64,000 bases of DNA from NCBI GenBank assembly GCA_949987565.1, contig OX465121.1, forward strand, positions 4,266,152 through 4,330,151, read 5' to 3'. The stretch's first letter is position 1, and every line of letters begins with the position of its first letter. Below, piece by piece: positions 57,801-64,000 of this stretch. A model generated the notes under the pieces. It was not told the origin of the DNA. It did not search any database and saw only the letters and a program-made list of their open reading frames with translations. The position numbers and the translations under genes are program-made. This DNA is from Luidia sarsii (taxonomy: Eukaryota; Echinodermata; Asteroidea; Paxillosida; Luidiidae).

Positions 57801-60800
57801 GTGGTTAAGGAGTGGTAGATAGAACAACACGCCTTACCACTTTGGCTGTGGGCTTGCCTGCCCCGTGGCCGGACTTGGTGTCCACGCGGATGAAGAGAGG
57901 GTTGGTCTGTCGGTCGCCGCTGCCCACCAGGTGCTGCAGGGCGGCGATGTACTTGAGGGAGTGCAGGGGCACCACCCGGTCGTCGTGGTCCCCCGTCAGC
58001 AGCATGGTGCTTGGGTACTGGACGCTGGGATCGTCCGAGGGCTTGATGTTGTGCAGAGGGGAGTACCTTGGGTTTGGGACAGAGAGAGAGAGAGAGAGAG
58101 AGAGGCAAAGAGGGAAAGATTGAACGAGAGAGATTAGGGGAGTGGGAGTGAGAGAGTGAGTGAGTGAGAGAGAGAGTGAGAGAGTGAGTGAGAGAGAGTG
58201 AGGGAGTGAGAGAGAGAGAGTGAGTGAGAGAGAGTGAGGGAGTGAGAGAGAGAGAGAGAGTGGGAGAGTGAGTGAGAGTGAGAGAGAGAGAGTGAGGGAG
58301 TGAGAGAGAGTGAGGGAGTGAGAAAGAGTGGGGGAGTACAAGAGAGTGGGGGTGAGAGAGGGAGAGAGTGGGGGAGTGAGAGAGAGTGGGGGTGAGAGAG
58401 TGAGGGAGTGAGAGAGAGTGAGGGAGTGAGAAAGAGTGGGGGTACAAGAGAGTGGGGTGAGAGAGGGAGAGAGTGGGGAAGTGAGAGAGAGTGGGGGTGA
58501 GAGAGAGTGAGGGAGGGAGTGAGAGAGAGTGAGAAGGTGAGAGAGAGTGGGGTGAGAGAGGGAGAGAGTGGGGGAGTGAGAGAGAGTGAGAGAGTGAGAG
58601 AGTGAGAGAGAGAGGGGGAGTGCGAGAGAGTGAGGGAGGTGAGAGAGAGTGAGGGAGTGAGAGAGAGTGAGGGAGTGAGAGAGAGTGAGGGAGGTGAGAG
58701 AGAGTGGGGAAGTGAGAGAGAGTGAGAGAGAGTGAAGGAGTGAGAGAGAGCGTGGGGGAGTGGGACAGAGACAAAGAGAGTGAGACAGACAGACAGACAG
58801 ACAGACAGAAAAAGAGATGGAGAGAAAGAGGGAATAGAGAGTGGGAAAGAGAGAGACAGGAGACAGACGCAGTGGGAAGGAGTGAGACAACAGATGAGAG
58901 GAGAGAGAGTGAAAAGGGAAGGAGGTGGAGAGACAGTGAGGGAGATAGAAAGGGAGAGAGAGAATGAGAGAAGATGAGAAACAGAGAAACCAATTCATCT
59001 CCCAAACCAGCAGATCTACCGGTATATTCTCAGTCCTGTGTCCTCAGCTAATCATTTCAACCGCACACAATTCAAATCCCTTCCTTGGGTCAAATAAAGA
59101 TCTCAAGAAGAAAAAAATACCAACAAAGAAGGAAATACGTACTTGATCAGCCAATCAAATTCTTCCTTCTTGTCGGCGCAGCCAAAGTCCGTTGTCCAAG
59201 CGTGGCCGATGGTGAACTTGTGAAACTTCAGCATGTCCATGACACTGCGGGTCAAGATTTCAAGTCAGAGCAAAAATTACCGAGACCGAATATCACGTGG
59301 TCACCTTTAAGCAACTCATAAGAGAACCCGTACAAAAAAAATATAAAAAATATTTATGAAGTACCGGTTAAAAAACTGTTGCAAACTGCTCACTGACTAA
59401 AATGTCCTGCAATAATACATAAAACTCAAAAGTTAGAAGGCCTGATGTTTCGATCCTAGCAGGACCTTTCTCAAAGGCGCAGGACCTTTCTATAAGGCAC
59501 CGGACCTTTCTCAAAGGCACCGGACCTTTCTCAAAGGCACCGGACCTTTCTCAAAGGCACAGGACCTTTCTCAAAGGTGAAGATCCTTTCTCAAAGGCAC
59601 ATGACCTTTCTCAAAGGCACAGGACCTTTCTCAAAGGCACAGGACCTTACTCAGAGGCACAGGACCTTTCTAAAAGACACAGGACCTTTCTCAAAGGCAC
59701 ATGACCTCTCTCAAAGGCACAGGACCTTTCTCAAAGGCACAGGACCTTTCTCAAAGGCACAGGACCTTTCTCAAAGGCACAGGACCTCCCTCAAAGGCAC
59801 AGGACCTTTCTCAAAGGTGCAAGACCTTTCTCAAAGGCACAGGAACTTTCTCAAAGGCGCAGGACCTTTCTCAAAGGCACAGGAACTTTCTCAAATGCAC
59901 AGGATCTTTCTCAAAAACAAAGTCTTTGGCTTTGAGAAAGGTCCTACTTGGATCGAAACTTCAGGCCCTCCAACCTTTGAAAAAAAATATCTTCATCAAA
60001 ATGTGACAACATTTATTTCAGTGAGTGTTTGGACACAACATATAATTAGCACCGCATGTTCCGTGCTTTGCTTGAATGCCTGCTGAAAAAAGGTACAGTG
60101 AGCTTGGGCAGGATTAGAACCCGCGCCTGCAGTTTCCTAGTGCAGGCATCTTTACTCACCCTACTTGGTTGATGACACAACCAAAGAGGTCTGGCCGTTG
60201 ATTAGCGCAGGCACCCACCAGCAATCCACCGTTGGAGCCACCATTGATGGCTATCCTGAAATTGGACCACAGCAGAACAACAACAAAAACAAGATATTAA
60301 TTGAGCAATGGGTAGTGGAGTGACCGGTCTGTCTGTCTGTCTGTCAGTCTCTCTGCCTGCCTGCATGTCTGTCTGTTAGTCTATATGCCTGCCTGCGTGT
60401 CTGTCTGTCAGTCTTTCTGCCTGCCTGCGTGTCTGTCTGTCAGTCTAAATGCCTGCCTGCCTGTCTCTGTCTATCTGTCTGCCTGTCTCTGTCTATCTGT
60501 CTACCTGCCTGCCTGTCCGTCTGTCTGTCTCCCTGCCTGTCTGTCTATCGGCCTGCCTGCGCGTCTGTCTGCCTGTCTACCTGCCTGTCTGTCTGTCTAT
60601 CTGTCTGCATGTCTGTCTGTCTATCTGCCTGTCTGTCTGTCTGTCTATCTGTCTGCCTGTCTCTGTCTATCTGTCTGCCTGCCTGCCTGTCTGTATGTCT
60701 CCCTGCCTGTCTGTCTATCGGCCTGCCTGCCTGTCTGCCTGTCTACCTGCCTGCCTGTCTGTCTGTCTATCTGCCTGCCTGTCTGTCTGTCTATCTGTCT

Positions 60801-60850
60801 GCCTGTCTCTGTCTATTTGTCTGCCTGTCTGCCTGCCTGTCTAGGCAGGC

Positions 60851-60882
<32 letters not shown>

Positions 60883-62221
60883 CCAGAGAGGGAGAGAGTC
60901 TATCTGCCTGCATGTCTGTCTTTATGTGCTTGTCTGGGTCTGTCTGTCTGCATGCCTGTATTCCTGTCTGTTTGCAAACCTTTGAGTCTCATCTAGCTCA
61001 AAAGTCTTCAGACCAATGGGAAGGGGTCGGAACCAACCTTTTGGTGTTGGTGTACTTGTTGGCGATCAGGTACTCGGCTGCGCACTGGAAGTCGTCAAAC
61101 ACGTTCTGCTTATTACCCAGCATGCCTCCCTTATGCCAGGTCTCTCCGTACTCCCTGAAACCGAATCAAACCGAGACCCCTTATATGAAAAAAAAACCCA
61201 ACCCAACTTTCAGGACAAGAAGTATATATATATTTTTTTTTTTCTATCATTAGGATTTGAAAGTGGCCACAAATGGTTAAAAAAAAAATTTGTGGCTATT
61301 CGGATGAAAATTTTAAGAAAGGCCCCCCAAAAAATTTGCATGACTAGCTTTTGAAATGTCAAGTCTTGAACATGGCCCCAAAACGGCTTGTTGCCACACA
61401 GCCTGTTGCCGCAGGGAATGTGTTGTCACGGGCAACTTGTTGCCATGAGGAGCTTATTGCCATGGAAACGTTGTCACCATGAAAAAGTTGTTGCCATTGA
61501 AAAATTTGAGAAATTATTTGGAGAAGTTATTTGTTGGATCAAAGAACTTATAAACATGGAAAATGTGTTTTCCCCGGGAAAATTGTTGCCAAAGAGAAAT
61601 GCAATCGGGGGAAGTCGTTGCCGTGGGGGAACTGGTGGTAACCACGACGACCTACCCGCCTCCACGGATGTTGGGGACAGCCAGAATGCCTCCCAGGTGA
61701 CCGATGAAGACCAGGCGGGACACGCTGAAGCTGGGCATGATGGAGATGTTGAACCCTCCATAGCCGTACAGCAGGACCGGGTGGTCACCCGTCATCTCGA
61801 TGCCCTGGACAAGACAAGGGACGAGATCTGAGGGTTTAATATAGGAGGGCTTGCGGTGACACCATGTATACGGTCTCTTCAAGAAGAGGTGTGGTTCTCA
61901 AGAGAATACGGGTGATAACTCGACAATCCAGCCAGAAGAATTTAACCTTTCCAACTGCCGTATATCTCCAGGGATCACACCAAACACTTTCATTCAGATG
62001 CTAACAACCAATTGTTGTAAACCTGGCTAAAGTTTTCTTCATTCTCTGCTTCCTAACTTCATTCATTCAGTCAGTCAGTCAGCCAGTAAATCAGTCAGTC
62101 AGTCAGTCAGTCAGTCAGTCAGTCAGTCAGTCAGTCAGTCAGTCAGTCAGTCAGTCAGTCAGTCAGTCAGTCAGCCAGCCAGCCAGCCAGCCAGTCAGCC
62201 AGTCAGTCAGTCAGTCAGTCA

Positions 62222-62257
<36 letters not shown>

Positions 62258-62521
62258 ACCAACCAGCCAGTCAGTCAGTCAGTCAGTCAGTCAGTCAGTC
62301 AGTCAGTCAGTCAGTCAGCCAGTAAATCAGTCAGTCAGTCAGTCAGTCAGCCAGCCAGTCAGTCAGTCAGTCAGTCAGTCAGTCAGTCAGTCAGTCAGTC
62401 AGTCAGTCAGTCAGTCAGTCAGTCAGTCAGTCAGTCAGTCAGTCAGTCAGCCAGCCAGCCAGTCAGTCAGTAAGTCAGTCAGCCAGCCAGCCAGCCAGCC
62501 AATCAGTCAGTCAGTCAGTCA

Positions 62522-62558
<37 letters not shown>

Positions 62559-62608
62559 TCAGTCAGTCAGTCAGTCAGTCAGTCAGTCAGTCAGCCAGTC
62601 AGCCAGCC

Positions 62609-62640
<32 letters not shown>

Positions 62641-64000
62641 AGTCAGTCAGTAAGTCAGCCAGTAAATCAGTCAGTCAGTCAGTCAGTCAGTCAGTCAGTC
62701 AGTCAGTCAGTCAGCCAGTAAATCAGTCAGTCAGTCAGTCAGTCAGCCAGCCAGTCAGTCAGTCAGTCAGTCAGTCAGTCAGTCAGTCAGTCAGTCAGTC
62801 AGTCAGTCAGTCAGCCAGCCAGTCAGTCAGTCAGTCAGTCAGCCAGCCAGCCAGCCAGCCAGTCAGTCAGTCAGTCAGCCAGCCAGCCAGCCAGCCAGTC
62901 AGTCAGTCAGTCAGTCAGTCAGTCAGTCAGTCAGTCAGTCAGTCAGTCAGCCAGTCAGCCAGCCAGCCAGTCAGTCAGTCAGTCAGTCCGTCAGTCAGTC
63001 AGTAAGTCAGCCAGTTAATCAGTCAGTCAGTCAGTCAGTCAGTCAGTCAGTCAGTCAGTCAGTCAGTCAGTCAGTCAGTCAGTCAGTCAGTCAGTCAGCC
63101 AGCCAGCCAGTCAGTCAGCCAGCCAGCCAGTCAGTCAGTCAGTCAGTCAGTCAGTCAGTCAGTCGGTCAGTCAGTCAGTCAGCCAGCCAGCCAGTCAGCC
63201 AGCCAGCCAGCCATTCAGTCAGTAAGTCAGTCAGTCAGTCAGCCAGTCAATGGGAAAAGGGGAAAAAGAAAAGCTTACCTTGCGGTGAACGATGAACATG
63301 GGTATCTTAGTGCCGTCTTTGCTTGGGTAGAAGACCTGGGTGGTCTCGTACAGGGACGGGTCAAAGCCCTTGACTTTGATCTGCCGGAAGACCTTGGGCT
63401 CTATGGCTGCACTGTCCAGGTCACAGTGGTAGATGATTCCTGGTGTCAGGAAGGAGGTGAACTGGTAGAAAATCTGGGCAGCCCGGGAGAGGAAGATGCG
63501 AGAGCAGAGACAACCCAGTTAAGGATACGTATTCAAAAGATTGGATGCCTTAGATAAGAATTGAAGGTTTGCATGGTGGGAAAAATTAAGTTAAGGATTG
63601 CAGATGACAACATGTCACACTTCTCTGTCGAGAATGAGTGTGGCTCTGCCAAGAGCTGGTAACTCAACATTTTGGATAGTGTGTACTCTTCCCATTGTCA
63701 GGAGACTCTGGATTCCAACTATCATTGGTGTGATGAAAGCACTGGGGCATGGAGCTTTCTCAAACAGTGCGGCCATTGGTTGGATGCCTTGCCATACACA
63801 GTAACGCACCCAATGAAATTAGCAGCTGAACACCGACACAGTATTGTGGTCAGTATTCATGGTCTGCACTGAGCTTGGCTGAACTGGGAAGGCCGACTAG
63901 TCTGAAGGTACAAGCCTCCATCCCTACTGGTAGCAGACTGCCAGCCAAGGCTGACAAATAGAAATGTGAATCTTTGCTCTTTCGCTCTCACCTGTGTGTC
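54885..64000 (-). CDS. PREP: Prolyl endopeptidase, C-terminal half (partial; 5' part outside window)
   Basis: A cytosolic serine peptidase (prolyl oligopeptidase, family S9A) that cuts short peptides after proline. Minus-strand coding exons in order: 64000-63992 (partial, ends DTQ), 63473-63279, 61804-61656, 61154-61038, 60255-60160, 59244-59143, 58066-57838, 54950-54885. Phases fit throughout and give about 320 residues, against roughly 710 in the family. Seen motifs: [19 protein letters not shown] (end of the beta-propeller region), [20 protein letters not shown], the nucleophile motif INGGSNGG in 60255-60160, [14 protein letters not shown] (catalytic Asp region) and [10 protein letters not shown] (catalytic His). 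The last exon encodes [16 protein letters not shown] and ends VAWKD with TAA. The donor after 61038 (GTTGGT) is atypical. Most introns hold tandem repeats. All three catalytic residues are present, so the gene looks functional here. Confidence 0.95.
55021..56450. repeat. 70-bp tandem array (about 20 copies) in last PREP intron
   Basis: Units containing GTCAACAAGGGGCCTCTG and TAGGACCCAAGGAGAC recur every 70 bases (for example CCTCTGTAGG at 55071, 55141, 55211, 55281). Copies differ mainly at a few sites (ACTGAG/ACCGAG, TTACAC/TTATAC/TCATAC), and the variants cluster in neighbouring copies. Degenerate copies also lie at 56681-56754 and 56997-57070. Confidence 0.95.
56449..56996. mobile_element. 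Pair of inverted ~235-bp elements separated by one 70-bp unit
   Basis: Segments 56449-56680 and 56755-56996 are inverted copies of each other (shared words TTTGGCCCCAGTTTCTT, ACCTGGATTTTCAGG, GACGGAGAC). Each has its own inverted ends built on GAAGGCTTAGGCTCGGGCTT-like sequence next to TTTCGAAAA. The simplest reading is two MITE copies of opposite orientation sitting in the 70-bp array. Confidence 0.75.
57106..57808. mobile_element. 703-bp non-autonomous piggyBac-like element
   Basis: TTAA stands at both edges (57106-57109, 57805-57808), with terminal inverted repeats CCACTTCGCGCTGGG and CCCGGCGCGAAGTGG. A sub-terminal GATTCGGAGG motif occurs twice near the right end. TTAA duplication with such ends is typical of piggyBac-type elements; there is no transposase. 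It lies in the last PREP intron, 29 nt from exon 58066-57838. Confidence 0.75.
58080..58985. repeat. 900-bp GA-rich purine tract in PREP intron
   Basis: Almost purely G and A on the + strand, mixing GAGAGAGTGAGGGAGTGA-type words. The - strand strand-long open frames (up to 457 codons, Ser/Leu/Pro/His-rich) arise from the absence of stops in this tract and run into the real exon at 58066. Confidence 0.9.
59367..59975. repeat. 20-bp minisatellite grown from the 52-bp unit
   Basis: It begins as an ordinary - strand 52-bp unit with tail (GTTGCAAACTGCTCACTGAC ... TTTCGATCCTAGCAGGACC). From about 59460 the word AGGACCTTTCTCAAAGGCAC is then repeated about 23 times. The inverted partner (GCTTTGAGAAAGGTCC, GGATCGAAACTTCAGGCCC) closes it at about 59928-59968. 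In PREP intron 59245-60159. Confidence 0.9.
60060..60150 (-). mobile_element. Second tRNA-like SINE family, fragment beside PREP exon
   Basis: CCGTGCTTTGCTTGAATGCC, AAAAGGTACAGTGAGC and GAACCCGCGCCTGC match the 43-kb array unit. It ends about 10 nt from the splice donor of PREP exon 60255-60160. Confidence 0.6.
60320..60990. repeat. CTGT/CTGC tetranucleotide array with strand switch
   Basis: About 520 bases of CTGTCTGTCTGCCTGC-type repeat, abruptly replaced at 60841-60845 (CTGCCTGTCTAGGCAGGCAG) by the complementary CAGACAGACAGAC run to 60882, then CTGT-type again. Frames of 131 to 274 codons are Cys/Leu/Ser repeat artefacts. In PREP intron 60256-61037. Confidence 0.9.
61386..61645. repeat. 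Degenerate GTTGCC(A/G)-type short repeat in PREP intron
   Basis: Words like TTGTTGCCATGAGGAG, TTATTGCCATGGAAA, GTTGTCACCATGAAAAA and GTTGTTGCCATTGAAAAA recur at about 18-20 base spacing. Ends next to the donor of exon 61804-61656. Confidence 0.6.
61945..62035. repeat. Interspersed ATCTCCAGGGATCAC repeat
   Basis: AACTGCCGTATATCTCCAGG GATCAC and CCAATTGTTGTAAACCTGGC match the blocks at 8318 and 10262. Confidence 0.65.
62060..63250. repeat. 1.2-kb TCAG/CCAG tetranucleotide array in PREP intron
   Basis: Nearly 300 four-base units of TCAG and CCAG with rare TAAG, TAAA and TCCG variants. Rare words recur at a distance: AGCCAGTAAATCAG near 62082, 62320, 62657 and 62714, and TCCGTCAGTCAGTCAGTAAG near 62631 and 62987. 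Larger blocks have therefore been duplicated within the array. Ends 29 bases before the donor of exon 63473-63279. Confidence 0.95.

Noticed and set aside
57632..59005. Two - strand frames of 397 and 457 codons rich in Ser, Leu and Pro
   Set aside because: Stop-free GA/CT intron tract running into the true PREP exon at 58066-57838; only the exon part is real.
60385..61253. Frames of 131-274 codons rich in Cys, Leu and Ser
   Set aside because: Translation of the CTGT/CTGC tetranucleotide array in a PREP intron.

Overview
This is a piece of an animal (metazoan) nuclear genome. The genes have GT-AG introns and conserved animal proteins, and the rest is dense with short interspersed and tandem repeats. 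Frequent TAGGCCTA and TACATGTA words and the style of the repeats suggest a marine invertebrate deuterostome, most likely an echinoderm. That is an impression from composition, not a proof. No bacterial, viral, CRISPR or rRNA features were seen, and no functional tRNA gene.

Layout. Three tandem genes on the + strand (398-7945, 15463-22486, 30353-36567) each encode an hnRNP A/B-type RNA-binding protein: a short acidic or polar N-terminus, two RRMs, then a Gly/Tyr/Ser/Arg-rich low-complexity tail. I assembled them exon by exon. Their intron positions and phases match, so they are paralogues from local duplication. Each also has a splice donor 30-44 nt after its stop codon, so all three appear to keep a 3'-UTR intron. 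At the right end, on the - strand (64000 to 54885), lies the C-terminal half of prolyl endopeptidase (PREP, family S9A). Eight exons are visible, including the catalytic Ser, Asp and His motifs and the stop; the N-terminal half is beyond the window edge. One short protein-kinase-like exon candidate lies at about 52.37 kb.

Between the genes are many mobile-element remnants: tRNA-derived SINEs, several MITE families with terminal inverted repeats, a piggyBac-like TTAA element, and a very abundant roughly 52-bp unit that carries 12- to 16-bp target-site duplications. There are also large tandem arrays: a 75-bp pyrimidine array, a 156-bp array, a 29-bp minisatellite of about 6.4 kb, a 70-bp array, and GA, CTGT and TCAG arrays. 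Almost every PREP intron contains a different tandem array.

The most striking theme is strand switching. The 29-bp minisatellite reverses strand in its middle and its unique flanks are also inverted copies of each other, giving a foldback of about 6.8 kb. The 52-bp unit is often a near-perfect palindrome, the tRNA SINE carries an inverted copy of its own 3' half, the CTGT array flips strand, and the promoter and 5' leader of the second hnRNP gene are duplicated in inverted orientation just upstream.

Functionally, the three hnRNP genes would act in the nucleus in splicing and mRNA handling, probably cross- and auto-regulated. PREP is an unrelated cytosolic peptidase that happens to be next door.
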